This document shows positions 9,537-18,409 of a DNA stretch of 64,000 bases, piece after piece (position 1 is the first letter of the stretch; the number at the start of each line of letters is the position of its first letter). Source of the DNA: Paludibacter sp. Its GTDB lineage: Bacteria; Bacteroidota; Bacteroidia; Bacteroidales; Paludibacteraceae. The translations under genes were made by a program, and so were the position numbers. The stretch covers positions 186,001-250,000 of the forward strand of contig JAQVAV010000002.1 of the NCBI GenBank assembly GCA_028690665.1, given 5' to 3'. The notes under the pieces are model-generated. The model was not told the origin of the DNA and searched no databases. It saw only the letters and a list, made by a program, of their open reading frames with translations.

Positions 9537-10568
9537 TCAGGTAAACGATGGATAAGAAATTTTTCTGAGTTCACCAAGATAACATTTCGTTAACGATGCT
9601 GTTGTCTGACCTACTGCTATCATTAGCGGACTTCGTTGGCCGTTAATATTTACATCAAGAACAGGAATTCCCAATAATTTTGCTTTAATTTCTTTACTAA
9701 GTTCTATGTTCTCAATTGGATTTTCAGTATTACTTGTCCGATATATAGGAATTTTATCTGCGGCAATCAAATTTTCATTGTTATTTAAAGATTGTTCCTG
9801 TCGGTTGCTATGATGAACTGTTCTTGTAATAATATCATCTGTAATTTCCACTACTAATTGATCCACAAAAGGCCGATACGGTTCCATAATATCATCGGCA
9901 AGACAATAAGCATTATACCGATTGTGATGATGAATTCCAAAAGTCGGAAGCAATCCACTGGCTACCAACGAACGGGCAACTATAGCACGAAGTATGGCAT
10001 AACCGTAATTAAGCAAATTGTTGGGAGTCACACCCTCACGCCCGCGACGAAAATCGGGAATCATAGGAAACATATTAGCCCAGTAATAAGCAGCTGCACG
10101 GCCTTCCAGATTGTCACTATCGCCACTTTTTACATCGTTGACCCAAGCCAGCATATTTTTGACCACAACATTTCGTTTGCTCTTCAACACATAAGCCTGA
10201 TTCGTTATTTTGTTTTGAATAGTTTGCTGCCAAAGTTGTTTGCGGAGTGGGAGAGAGGAATCTATTTGTGCCTGGAACCGTTCACTTTGCACAGTATTCC
10301 CGCTTAAAGGAAGAAGTAAACCCACCGGCATCCGGCTACTATCGCACGTAATAACAGCTGTATTATTTTCCAATAAAGCCTCCATAAGTCCATGCGTAAT
10401 AGTGATTTGCTTATGATCCAAAATAACCACGCCAATATCTTCCACCGGAATCGTATTATTTCCCGTCCGGTCGTCCATTCCGTTAGCTTCGGGGAGGTGA
10501 ATTACCAATTGCGAGTTTCGTAGGCTCAAATATGCCGGATTTCCAAAATAAAGTGTGCGTTTAATCAT
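9537..10568 (-). CDS. cas1: CRISPR-associated integrase Cas1
   Basis: A 343-residue type II Cas1, the catalytic subunit of the spacer integrase. The N-terminal beta domain begins MIKRTLYFGNPAYLSL. The helical domain carries the metal ligands: Glu155 in NLEGRAAAYYW, a His within GIHHHNRYNAYCLADD (residues 211-226) and Asp225/226, followed by EPYRPFVD. The protein is somewhat longer than the usual 300-residue type II-C Cas1; extra residues lie in the C-terminal third (IENIELSKEIKAKLLG to the end). In most II-C loci cas1 directly follows cas9. Here a RAYT transposase, a DUF6155 gene and palindromes intervene, so cas1-cas2 may rely on a separate promoter or on read-through. Confidence 0.97.
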   Translation of the reverse strand: MIKRTLYFGNPAYLSLRNSQLVIHLPEANGMDDRTGNNTIPVEDIGVVILDHKQITITHGLMEALLENNTAVITCDSSRMPVGLLLPLSGNTVQSERFQAQIDSSLPLRKQLWQQTIQNKITNQAYVLKSKRNVVVKNMLAWVNDVKSGDSDNLEGRAAAYYWANMFPMIPDFRRGREGVTPNNLLNYGYAILRAIVARSLVASGLLPTFGIHHHNRYNAYCLADDIMEPYRPFVDQLVVEITDDIITRTVHHSNRQEQSLNNNENLIAADKIPIYRTSNTENPIENIELSKEIKAKLLGIPVLDVNINGQRSPLMIAVGQTTASLTKCYLGELRKISYPSFT

Positions 10569-10593
10569 AGTGGTGTCGTTTTTGTTTTTTTCA

Positions 10594-10631
10594 TTAACTT
10601 TTCCAAAGTTCTAAAACTTTGGAAAAGTTAA
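10594..10631. repeat. REP-like palindrome 1
   Basis: A perfect 17-bp inverted repeat (arm TTAACTTTTCCAAAGTT, loop CTAA) between cas1 and the RAYT gene. It shares its core CTTTTCCAAAG/CTTTGGAAAAG with two further palindromes at 11041-11085 and 11329-11370, as expected for the REP sequences recognised by RAYT enzymes. Confidence 0.85.
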
Positions 10632-10653
10632 TAGTTGAAAAAGTTGCGAAGTT

Positions 10654-11304
10654 TTATTTAATATCTCCGAATAATTGTTGCCTAAATTTGTCTAAAGCAG
10701 TATTGTGTGCGTCCTTAAAAGCCTTAAGACCTTCAAATACTTTTAATAACTTAGTTGTTTCGATAATTTGACTTGTATTGTTTGTAATCTCATTATAAGA
10801 TGTATAAGTTCCATCTTCAAAACCCAAACAAAAACCGTGATGAATAGGATTTCGATGCGTATAAATAACCGCCGATTTAAAATATTCCCTGTCGCTGATA
10901 TGTTGACGTTTAAAGTTTTTAATAAACAATGAGCCTTTTCTGTTATTTACCTTGTTAAACGATTGCGTGTAGCAGCTAAAAAGTCTTGAAAACTGTTTGG
11001 AAATAAAATATTCTATTTGTTCATCGGTTATTTGCGGTTGGTTTATAACTTTTCCAAAGTTTTGGACTTTGGAAAAGTTATAAACGCGAAAAATCTGATT
11101 AATTACTTCTTCTTTTCGTATTCTTACAACCAAATGAAAATGATTCGGGAGCAGACAATACGAATAGGTTTCAGCAATAGGCGAAATATATAAAACGTAT
11201 TTTTCGAGAAAAAACCTATAGTTTTCATCTTCTTCAAATATATTTTCGAATCCATTTGCATGGTTGTAAATATGATAGGAATGATTAGGTTGCAATTTTT
11301 CCAT
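10654..11304 (-). CDS. REP-associated tyrosine transposase (RAYT, Y1_Tnp)
   Basis: About 216 residues from the Met at 11304 (MEKLQPNHSYHIYNHANG). The longer frame to 11343 begins inside a palindrome and lacks family-like sequence. The HUH metal motif is LLPNHFHLVVR. The C-terminal part has RKGSLF and the Tyr-containing YTHRNPIHHG, typical of RAYTs of the Y1 transposase family, which nick and strand-transfer single-stranded DNA at palindromic REP sites. Matching palindromes flank the gene, and a third lies inside its reading frame. The element sits between cas1 and the DUF6155/cas9 genes on the same strand. It is probably a domesticated or slow-moving single-copy gene. Whether it acts on the CRISPR locus is unknown. 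Confidence 0.88.
   Translation of the reverse strand: MEKLQPNHSYHIYNHANGFENIFEEDENYRFFLEKYVLYISPIAETYSYCLLPNHFHLVVRIRKEEVINQIFRVYNFSKVQNFGKVINQPQITDEQIEYFISKQFSRLFSCYTQSFNKVNNRKGSLFIKNFKRQHISDREYFKSAVIYTHRNPIHHGFCLGFEDGTYTSYNEITNNTSQIIETTKLLKVFEGLKAFKDAHNTALDKFRQQLFGDIK
11041..11085. repeat. REP-like palindrome 2, inside the RAYT frame
   Basis: A perfect 19-bp inverted repeat (arm GTTTATAACTTTTCCAAAG, 7-base loop) lying within the RAYT coding sequence. On the - strand it encodes the segment VYNFSKVQNFGKVIN. It shares its core with the two flanking palindromes. Confidence 0.85.
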
Positions 11305-11328
11305 ATTCGATTTTCGGTATTTGTTTAA

Positions 11329-11370
11329 TTTCAACTTTTCCAAAGTTCTAAAACTTTGGAAAAGTTGAAA
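11329..11370. repeat. REP-like palindrome 3
   Basis: A perfect 19-bp inverted repeat (arm TTTCAACTTTTCCAAAGTT, loop CTAA) between the RAYT gene and the DUF6155 gene. It lies just upstream of the RAYT start chosen here (11304). Confidence 0.85.
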
Positions 11371-11376
11371 AAAAAA

Positions 11377-11898
11377 TCAATCCTGATAGAAAGTGTAATA
11401 AATGTCGGCTATATCATCAGCAAACCCGTAACCACAGACTGAAGCCCACTTTACACACTGTTCTGCTCGGAGTTTGAAGTCGTTCAGCAAATTATTTTTA
11501 GCAATAAATTCCAACGCCACTTTGTAATTATTATAAGCTGAATCATAAAATTGTTCGGAATAATCACCGTAACAGTAAGTTAGCTCACAAGCACTTTCAG
11601 GCAAATACAACATGACATCTGCCAATGCTTCAGGCGAAGGTTGTAATCCTTTGAAGTCAGATATGGCACGTTTTGCTACTGAAAATTTTTCGGTACTTCG
11701 CATTGGATTCTCCACGTTGAATTCTTTACGGATTTGTTTTTTATATTTTACAGCCAATTCTTTTTCGTTACGCGGATTCAGATAAAAATCATAAAATTCC
11801 TTTACGGATTTATTTTTATCGTATAAATCTAATATTTGCTCCACTAATTTTTCTTTGGTAAGACTTTGAAGTTCTTTTTTGAGTTTTGCTTTTGACAT
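11377..11898 (-). CDS. DUF6155-like protein
   Basis: A 173-residue soluble protein. It opens with a charged helical region (SKAKLKKELQSLTKEKLVEQILDLY), followed by KEFYDFYLNPRNEKEL and a helical C-terminal half (ALADVMLYLPESACELTYCYGDY). This matches my memory of the DUF6155 family, which has no established role. It lies between the last palindrome and cas9, in the same orientation, and separates cas9 from cas1. It is not a standard component of type II-C loci. It may have arrived with the RAYT segment or be a passenger. I cannot assign a function. Confidence 0.65.
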   Translation of the reverse strand: MSKAKLKKELQSLTKEKLVEQILDLYDKNKSVKEFYDFYLNPRNEKELAVKYKKQIRKEFNVENPMRSTEKFSVAKRAISDFKGLQPSPEALADVMLYLPESACELTYCYGDYSEQFYDSAYNNYKVALEFIAKNNLLNDFKLRAEQCVKWASVCGYGFADDIADIYYTFYQD

Positions 11899-11920
11899 AA
11901 TATAAATCTTTATTTACAAG

Positions 11921-11984
11921 GTGACTCGAAGTCACGTGAATTGTGTTACTTTATTGCTATTTGGGGTGCGACTTTGAGTCGCAC
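11921..11984. repeat. Two related small palindromes downstream of cas9
   Basis: GTGACT-CGA-AGTCAC (11921-11935) and GTGCGACT-TTG-AGTCGCAC (11966-11984) are perfect inverted repeats sharing the core GACT-nnn-AGTC. They lie in the 120-base gap between the cas9 stop and the DUF6155 start. They may be a second REP-like family or act as hairpins that limit read-through from cas9 into the rest of the operon. Confidence 0.7.
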
Positions 11985-12019
11985 TTCGAATAAATATTCA
12001 AAGTATCCGTTTAATCATT

Positions 12020-15000
12020 TTAATATTCTCCTACAGAAACAATTTGTCCAATATGATTTACACGAACTTTTACAATTTTATCAAGCCCTTTTGAACTTCG
12101 AAAATCAGTCCAGGTTGTACCTCTTAAATTACTACTTGTATCTTTTATTGTAGTCTCTAGATGATGCCTAAATACATAATTTTTAAATGAGAATTTCTGT
12201 ACCCGAAACAAATTCGGACTAATCAAACTATAATTTTCAGAATTGAGTAAATCTATTTCATTGGGATTAAATCCCGTTTTCTCATTTGGAAAAACAAAAT
12301 ACTCATTCTGCTTCATGCTGAAAAGAAATTCCCAATTTTTATCCGGCAAATTATCAAGAATCAATTGATTATTAATATCTTTTTCGAGGACTAAATCTAT
12401 ATTTTCTTTAGGACTATTAAAAACTATAGGTAAATTTAAATTTTTTCTAATAACAGCCTCATAGAATGAAACGACCTTTTCCTGCAAATTTCCATTCTCA
12501 TCTCGATAAACAGCCACATGGTGATTGTTGCTTGTACTCACAAAATCGTTTGGTTGCTTATTTCCATTTTTGTCTAAAACTGGTTGCCCTTCTTTATCCA
12601 ATTTTGTATGTAAAGCTTCAGCATTGCTTACTCCCGATATAGTAACTCGTTTTATGAAAATGCCTTTTTCTTTATTTAGCCAGATTGGATTTTCACCGAG
12701 ATTTGAGAATGCTTGTTTGGCATTTCCATTATATTCATTCAATCTGTTCCGAAGTATTTCTTTTATTTTATTATCAATAACCTTTTCAATTTTTAAATCG
12801 GGAGAGATGTCTTTTCGTATCGTATAAATGGTTTCAAAACCAATTGTTTTTACTTTTTCCGGTACTTGTGATGTGTGTAATTCGTCCAACCAAATCGGAT
12901 TCTTCGACAAACTATTTTTTCCTGCAAATGCTTTTTGCGGATCGTTATTAAATTCCTGTAAGCGTTTTAATAAAGCATCTCGATAGATCGGTTTTGAAAC
13001 GGTTTCAATTTTAGTTGCATCAAATTTTGCGTTTACCGGTTCTTCTTTCACAACGTATTGTTTTTGACTGCCGTAAACAGTTTCATTATGCAATTGTCCT
13101 CTGGGTGTTAATTGTATTTTTTTATTTGTTCTACCAATCTTTTTCGTCGTATTAATATTTTGAGTAACTACTTTATTCTTAGCTTTAATGGAAATCAAAG
13201 TGTTTTCCAAATGGCATTTTGCTTCTACTCTAAATTCATTAAGCGCAAATGGAGGCTTGAACAATAATTTCCCCTTATCATTCCGATAAAGTTCTTTTTG
13301 TTCGATGCCGTAAATGCTTGAACTTTTATCACTACGAGCATTTAAATTATTAAGATATTGAATAATACTTCGTTTTGTAAAGGCAACTGTTAAAGCATCC
13401 ATTGCGTGATGACGATGGTCGTTGCGTTTTGTCCAGTCCTTTATTTTTCGGATTTTGTAAACATTACCATGGTAGTCCTTTTCTTCAATAATTTCGGTAA
13501 GACCAAGCTTATTATATTTGTCCCAATTTAATTCCTGCATAACATCAATGAGCTGCCAATCTTCGCGTAAGCGATCTGTTATAGAACCTGTTGTTGATAC
13601 CACATATTCAACTAAATCACCCAACATTGTTTTGGCATATTTGGCAATATATTGAGTATCACGAATATCTCGTTCTATAAAGCCATCAGGAATATCTTTT
13701 TCCTGCATTTTTAATTTGTTATACTTTGCGCGGGATGAAATAATTCCTTTTTTGTATAAGCTTTCAGTACGATTTAGATAATTATCCAAACTATTTTCAT
13801 TCCCGGATTCACCATATTTATCTTTAATAAAATCGACAGCCGTTTTGTTCCCTTTCTCAAGATTAATACTTCTTAATTCCAGTGTCTTATTTGAAAAAGA
13901 ATCATCAAATAATTTTGCTTGCGGGATAATATGTTCAATATCAAAATCACCGCTAAAAACAGCAGCGGGTGAAATGTATGTATTTGAATACAGTGTCTTA
14001 TATCCATTGTCTTTCAGCTCTTCATACAATTTGTAACGTATAATGTCATTACGACTTATGTAGGTGAGATTAAATGGAGATTTGGACAATGTTTCTCGGT
14101 ATTGGTCATACAGTCTTGTAGTTTCAGCAATAGATTTTGTCAGTGCTTCACGCTCTTTAGCATTCTTTTTTAATTCACGCGCCAATTCAACTCGAACTTC
14201 ATCCGGCTTTCCGTAAGTGCCAATAATAGAATTAATGACATTAATCATCTGGTTGAGTATTTTTTCTACCACTGGATTTCGCAATGAGTTTTTGGGAAGA
14301 ATATCAAGATGGTCTTTATAAGTTTTATTTTTAATTTCTTCAATAGTTAATGAACTTGCAGAGTGACGATAACCTGCATATTCACAAGCTATATCATATT
14401 TATGCCCGGCTTTCAAATAGGGTAAAATTTTACGAATGGCTTTTGCCGAAAGACTTCCATAATCATCCTGAAAAGTTACATTTGCTAAAATTGTTGCATA
14501 TTTTTTCTCAAAACCGTAGAGTTCTATTATTTTGTTTATTAAGTTTTCATTTCCTGTTTTGGAATCATCTCCTTCAAAAGAATAAAGCAAGTGCCAAAGT
14601 TTGTACATCGTCTGTTTATCCAATTCCTTGTCCGAATCAAAATGCAAGATGTCTGTGTTAACTTCTAAAGCTGAAAATAACTCTTCTACCTCTTTTAAAA
14701 TCTCAGTAGCAGGTCGTTTTTCAACATCTATTTCGTGACCACTTAAACTAATGATTTGCCTATACACATTAAACAAGGTGGCTTGTGTCAGATTCCCTTG
14801 AATCGAAGGGAAATTCATATCCAATTCTTTGGAATTATCAAACAGAAGCTTCAAAATATCGGCTTTTTTGAGTTCCTTTTTAATTGACAATTCAGCCGCT
14901 AACAGTTCTTTTTCTTCCTCATATAATGTGCGTCGGCCACCTGTTATTAATGGGTCTTCCACATTATCAAACAAAGTTGCACCTTTTTGTTTTTTGCTTT

Positions 15001-16303
15001 TCTTTCCTTTGCCGAAAACTTCAATATTATTAAGCGTTTGCCAAATTTTGAATTCCTGAAATAATGGGGAGGAGCGGGGAATTACACGATTTCCAACCGT
15101 TTTTATTTTCTTTTTACCATCTATTTCAATTTCAATTTTCCGGCTCTCAAACTCACAAAAACTAATAAGTCCCTTTTGGCTTTTTAAGCGTCTTTGATAA
15201 AAAATGACAATATCCCGAATCTCATTTTTCAGTTTAACTGTTAATTCTTTATGATATGCAGCTTGTTTGTTCCAAATAATGTTGAATTCGTCTAAATAAT
15301 CCTGCCGATAAAAAACCATATTTCGCAAGCTTACATTTGGGTTTTTATCCAACATTGCCATTTGGTATTGCCCGACCGTTTGTTTTTTGAAATACAATTC
15401 TTTACTTCTGTCGCTTATAGCGCCAAGATAACCGCTCGAAGCATTTTTTTGAATATTGATTTGTTGAAGTACTACAACAAATTGTTCCAATTCTAATTTT
15501 TCGGTCAGCCCTTTTACTCTCCAAGCATAATTTTCAATTTTCTGTTCAGCAGTATTACCTTTTCTCTTTATTCCAACAAGCTCAAATCCTTTGTTTTTAA
15601 ACTCTTGTGCACAAATAGCCCATACTGCATCACGCTTCTTATCTGTAAGCTCTTCTTTTAGTTTTACTGTTAATATATCAGGATAAAAAGACATTTGCTT
15701 TTCAAAAATTTCATTGAACTCTCTCTGTAAGTCTGAACGATAATACTCCGGCAATGACTTCTTTCCCTCGTTCAATAGTTGATACGACAATTGACCTGGG
15801 GTCAGATTTTTATTATAAAGCTTTTTGGCAACCTCCATTCCATCTATTAAAGTTCCGTCTTCCGTACCTGTTGCCTTACGACTACTCTTATAACCTCGTT
15901 TTTTATTAATCATCAACAATACACGGGCAAACTCTTCTAAAGTGATTGCTTCGGTAGCAGCTTTACCACGTAAACGATAGGTTTCAAATGTACTACGGTT
16001 TCCATTTTCCGAAAGAATTGTTTCGTCATTGATAAATCCATTGTCTTTTAGAATCTCAATCAGATTTTCGCGGCGGAGTTTATACCGTTGTAAATTTCGA
16101 CGCATACTGCGTTTTAGAGTTCTGTCGGCATTGGTGGTAATGCTTTTCCCTTTTTCAAAATTTTGTTGCTCATCAACGGTCAAAGGATTCACTCTAACGC
16201 CGAGTTTGATAATGGAAGATTTTTCATTTTCGTTTTCTGCTTCGTTTATCAAAGCCCAACCGATAGATGTCGTTCCCAGATCCAATCCTAAAATTTTTTT
16301 CAT
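12020..16303 (-). CDS. cas9: CRISPR-associated endonuclease Cas9 (type II-C)
   Basis: A 1427-residue RNA-guided DNA endonuclease, large for type II-C but usual for Bacteroidota. RuvC-I is KKILGLDLGTTSIGWAL with Asp8. An arginine-rich bridge helix follows (TLKRSMRRNLQRYKLRREN). RuvC-II is EVRVELARELKK with Glu706. The HNH domain has DIEHIIPQAKLFDD with His791, then INLEKGNKTA supplying the Asn. RuvC-III is NDHRHHAMDALTVA with Asp969. The last 400 residues would form the wedge and PAM-reading domains. All catalytic residues are intact. The ATG at 16303 directly precedes RuvC-I. The tracrRNA gene reads away from cas9 on the other strand, so the two share a 100-base intergenic region. No csn2 or cas4 is present, which fits II-C. 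Confidence 0.98.
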   Translation of the reverse strand: MKKILGLDLGTTSIGWALINEAENENEKSSIIKLGVRVNPLTVDEQQNFEKGKSITTNADRTLKRSMRRNLQRYKLRRENLIEILKDNGFINDETILSENGNRSTFETYRLRGKAATEAITLEEFARVLLMINKKRGYKSSRKATGTEDGTLIDGMEVAKKLYNKNLTPGQLSYQLLNEGKKSLPEYYRSDLQREFNEIFEKQMSFYPDILTVKLKEELTDKKRDAVWAICAQEFKNKGFELVGIKRKGNTAEQKIENYAWRVKGLTEKLELEQFVVVLQQINIQKNASSGYLGAISDRSKELYFKKQTVGQYQMAMLDKNPNVSLRNMVFYRQDYLDEFNIIWNKQAAYHKELTVKLKNEIRDIVIFYQRRLKSQKGLISFCEFESRKIEIEIDGKKKIKTVGNRVIPRSSPLFQEFKIWQTLNNIEVFGKGKKSKKQKGATLFDNVEDPLITGGRRTLYEEEKELLAAELSIKKELKKADILKLLFDNSKELDMNFPSIQGNLTQATLFNVYRQIISLSGHEIDVEKRPATEILKEVEELFSALEVNTDILHFDSDKELDKQTMYKLWHLLYSFEGDDSKTGNENLINKIIELYGFEKKYATILANVTFQDDYGSLSAKAIRKILPYLKAGHKYDIACEYAGYRHSASSLTIEEIKNKTYKDHLDILPKNSLRNPVVEKILNQMINVINSIIGTYGKPDEVRVELARELKKNAKEREALTKSIAETTRLYDQYRETLSKSPFNLTYISRNDIIRYKLYEELKDNGYKTLYSNTYISPAAVFSGDFDIEHIIPQAKLFDDSFSNKTLELRSINLEKGNKTAVDFIKDKYGESGNENSLDNYLNRTESLYKKGIISSRAKYNKLKMQEKDIPDGFIERDIRDTQYIAKYAKTMLGDLVEYVVSTTGSITDRLREDWQLIDVMQELNWDKYNKLGLTEIIEEKDYHGNVYKIRKIKDWTKRNDHRHHAMDALTVAFTKRSIIQYLNNLNARSDKSSSIYGIEQKELYRNDKGKLLFKPPFALNEFRVEAKCHLENTLISIKAKNKVVTQNINTTKKIGRTNKKIQLTPRGQLHNETVYGSQKQYVVKEEPVNAKFDATKIETVSKPIYRDALLKRLQEFNNDPQKAFAGKNSLSKNPIWLDELHTSQVPEKVKTIGFETIYTIRKDISPDLKIEKVIDNKIKEILRNRLNEYNGNAKQAFSNLGENPIWLNKEKGIFIKRVTISGVSNAEALHTKLDKEGQPVLDKNGNKQPNDFVSTSNNHHVAVYRDENGNLQEKVVSFYEAVIRKNLNLPIVFNSPKENIDLVLEKDINNQLILDNLPDKNWEFLFSMKQNEYFVFPNEKTGFNPNEIDLLNSENYSLISPNLFRVQKFSFKNYVFRHHLETTIKDTSSNLRGTTWTDFRSSKGLDKIVKVRVNHIGQIVSVGEY

Positions 16304-16371
16304 AATATTTCTAAGTGTAAATGTTTTTTTAGGCTTTGAAGTTAATTATAATAAATTTATTTTTCAAATTA

Positions 16372-16403
16372 TTTGGAAGTGAAAAATAAACTTAATATAT
16401 TTG
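16372..16403 (+). promoter_or_regulatory. tracrRNA promoter
   Basis: TTTG at 16372-16375 and TATATTTG at 16396-16403, with a 20-nt gap, give a textbook Bacteroidota promoter. The expected start is near 16409, right before the anti-repeat. Confidence 0.8.
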
Positions 16404-16404
16404 T

Positions 16405-16495
16405 GCCTAATAATTGAAAGCAAATCACAATAAGGATTATTCCGTTGTGAAAACATTTAAGTTGCCCTCGTCTTATAATACGGGGGTATTTTTTT
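16405..16495 (+). ncRNA. tracrRNA
   Basis: A roughly 90-nt RNA starting just upstream of an anti-repeat. ATTGAAAGCAAATCACAA (16413-16430) is the exact reverse complement of 18 bases at the 5' end of the CRISPR repeat. A nexus-like stem follows (AAGGATTATTCCGTTGTGAA). It ends in a terminator hairpin, CCCTCGT (16465-16471) with ACGGGGG (16480-16486), and a run of T. It should pair with the crRNA repeat and load Cas9. It is transcribed divergently from cas9 and lies over 7 kb from the array. Confidence 0.92.
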
Positions 16496-16535
16496 GTAAA
16501 TAATATGGGGGAGAGTGGTTCGTTTTTTTGAACAG

Positions 16536-16581
16536 GAAAATAAAAAGAAAGCGGATAACCATTTTAGGTCATCCGCTTTCA
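16536..16581 (-). terminator. Terminator of rng
   Basis: GAAAGCGGAT (16547-16556) and ATCCGCTTTC (16571-16580) form a 10-bp stem, followed on the - strand by a T-rich tract (TTTTTATTTT). It ends transcription of the RNase G gene and faces the tracrRNA terminator. Confidence 0.8.
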
Positions 16582-16597
16582 TGAAGAATATTTACTG

Positions 16598-18175
16598 TTA
16601 CGAAAACTTTTCTATTTCTTCTTGCAGGTTAATTTCAGTACCCTTTTTGTCATAAAATTTGTATTGCAGGAATCCGAGCTTTTGCGATGAGATTACCTTG
16701 CAGCCTTTACCGAATTTTTGTCGCCACTGCTTTTTTGTTGACGAAAACAGACCTTTGGAAACATAGGCGTCGACATAAGGATGCAGGTGAAGTGTAAATT
16801 CTTTGACATCCAATTTGTTGACAAGGAAATCAATTTTGTTTTCCAGTTGATCTGTAAATAAAATTGAAGGTTTTGTGCGACCTGTTCCAAAGCATGTAGG
16901 ACATGTTTCTTCTATGTCAATATGCGTAACCGGTCTGACCCTTTGCCGGGTCATTTGCATTAAACCAAATTTACTCAGTGGCAGGATATTGTGTTTTGCT
17001 CTGTCGTTTGACATGACTTCTCGCATTCTCTCATACAGTTTCTGTCGGTTTTCAGATTCGTGCATGTCAATAAAGTCTACCACAATAATTCCTCCCATAT
17101 CTCTCAGACGGAGTTGACGCGCAATTTCGTCGGCTGCTGCGAGATTCACATCCAATGCATTTTCTTCCTGTCCGTTACCGGCTTTCGACCGATTGCCACT
17201 GTTTACATCTATTACGTGTAAAGCTTCTGTATGTTCAATAATCAGATATGCTCCGCTTTTGAACGAAACTGTCTTTCCGAATGCCGATTTTATTTGTTTG
17301 GTTATGCCAAAACTGTCGAAAATCGGAGTTTCATCTTTATAAAGCTTTACAATGTCTTTACGTTCCGGTGCAATCAGTTCGATATAGTCGCGTACTTCGT
17401 TGAAAACTCCTACATCGTTGATGTGTATGTGTTTGAAATTGGTATTGAATAAATCTCTTATTATTCCTACCGTGCGACCTAATTCTTCTAAAATGAGCGT
17501 TACGCCTTTCGATTGTTGAGTTTTTGCTACCGCATCTTCCCAGCGTTTGAGCAAAATCTTCAATTCGTTATCGAGTTCGGCAACTTTTTTTTCTTCGGCA
17601 ACAGTTCTGACAATTACCCCAAATCCTTTGGGTTTTATGCTTTGAATTAACTGCCTCAGTCTGACCCGTTCTTCTTCTGTTTTGATTTTTTGAGAAACCG
17701 AAACTTTATCGGCAAACGGAATTAAAACCAGAAATCTTCCGGCTATTGAAATTTCGGCTGTTAGCCTTGGTCCTTTTGTTGAAATCGGTTCTTTAGCGAT
17801 CTGGACGAGAATATCCTGTCCGGGTTTCAGAACTTCATTGATTGAACCATTTTTTTCAATTTCGGGTAAGAGTTTGGTTTTTTGAACTAAAGGTACTTTT
17901 TTTCGGTCGCTAAGTACCTGAGTTGTAAATTGGTTAAGAGTACTGAAATTTGAACCTAAATCAAGATAATGCAGAAAAGCGTCTTTTTCGTAACCCACGT
18001 CTACAAAGGCTGCATTTAAGCCGGGCATTAGTTTTTTTACCCTTCCGAGATATAAGTTCCCAACTGCGAATTGTTCTTCACGTCCTTCGTGGTTGAGTTC
18101 TACAAGTCTTTTGTCTTCGAGCAGCGCAATTGAGATTTCAGATGCTTGTACATCTACTACTAATTCGCTATTCAC
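16598..18175 (-). CDS. rng: Ribonuclease G/E family endoribonuclease
   Basis: A 525-residue RNase E/G family enzyme that matures rRNA and cleaves mRNA at single-stranded AU-rich sites. An S1-like RNA-binding domain lies near residues 35-125 (NLYLGRVKKLMPGLNAAFVD, then KEPISTKGPRLTAEISIAGR). The catalytic region has VIDVNSGNRS and GGIIVVDFIDM, which supply the Mg-binding Asp residues. CPTCFGTGRT is the zinc-link motif. Length fits RNase G rather than the longer RNase E with its degradosome tail. The start MNSELVVDV is standard for the family. It lies downstream of HU and the 29-residue ribosomal-type protein, a common Bacteroidales order. Confidence 0.95.
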   Translation of the reverse strand: MNSELVVDVQASEISIALLEDKRLVELNHEGREEQFAVGNLYLGRVKKLMPGLNAAFVDVGYEKDAFLHYLDLGSNFSTLNQFTTQVLSDRKKVPLVQKTKLLPEIEKNGSINEVLKPGQDILVQIAKEPISTKGPRLTAEISIAGRFLVLIPFADKVSVSQKIKTEEERVRLRQLIQSIKPKGFGVIVRTVAEEKKVAELDNELKILLKRWEDAVAKTQQSKGVTLILEELGRTVGIIRDLFNTNFKHIHINDVGVFNEVRDYIELIAPERKDIVKLYKDETPIFDSFGITKQIKSAFGKTVSFKSGAYLIIEHTEALHVIDVNSGNRSKAGNGQEENALDVNLAAADEIARQLRLRDMGGIIVVDFIDMHESENRQKLYERMREVMSNDRAKHNILPLSKFGLMQMTRQRVRPVTHIDIEETCPTCFGTGRTKPSILFTDQLENKIDFLVNKLDVKEFTLHLHPYVDAYVSKGLFSSTKKQWRQKFGKGCKVISSQKLGFLQYKFYDKKGTEINLQEEIEKFS

Positions 18176-18292
18176 TTTTTTTGATTTTGGGTTTTGTTCG
18201 TTTCGTAATAAACAAAAAACAAACTTAAAGCCAAGATAGTGCTTATAAGTTTGTTTTCTTGGACTTTAATTTCTAAAGACCACTAAAAAAGA

Positions 18293-18382
18293 CTATTTTT
18301 TCTTATGTCTATTTTTTCTCAGTCTTTTTTTACGCTTGTGCGTTGACATTTTATGTCGTTTTCTTTTTTTACCGCTTGGCAT
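18293..18382 (-). CDS. AURKAIP1/COX24-type mini ribosomal protein
   Basis: A 29-residue, extremely basic peptide: MPSGKKRKRHKMSTHKRKK followed by RLRKNRHKKK. This is the tiny Bacteroidota protein annotated as AURKAIP1/COX24 domain-containing, related to the mitochondrial small-subunit protein mS38, and probably bound to ribosomal RNA. The ATG at 18382 and the TAG at 18293-18295 frame it exactly. It is too short for most gene callers. It sits 27 bases after HU and 118 bases before rng on the same strand, the usual place for this gene. Confidence 0.88.
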   Translation of the reverse strand: MPSGKKRKRHKMSTHKRKKRLRKNRHKKK

Positions 18383-18409
18383 TTTATTTATATTTTATTG
18401 TTAGAAAAT

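Noticed and set aside
9858-10307. 149-codon + strand frame
   Set aside because: It is a shadow of cas1 on the opposite strand.
12525-15059. Several + strand frames opposite cas9
   Set aside because: All lie within an intact cas9 with complete catalytic motifs; their peptides are low-complexity shadows.
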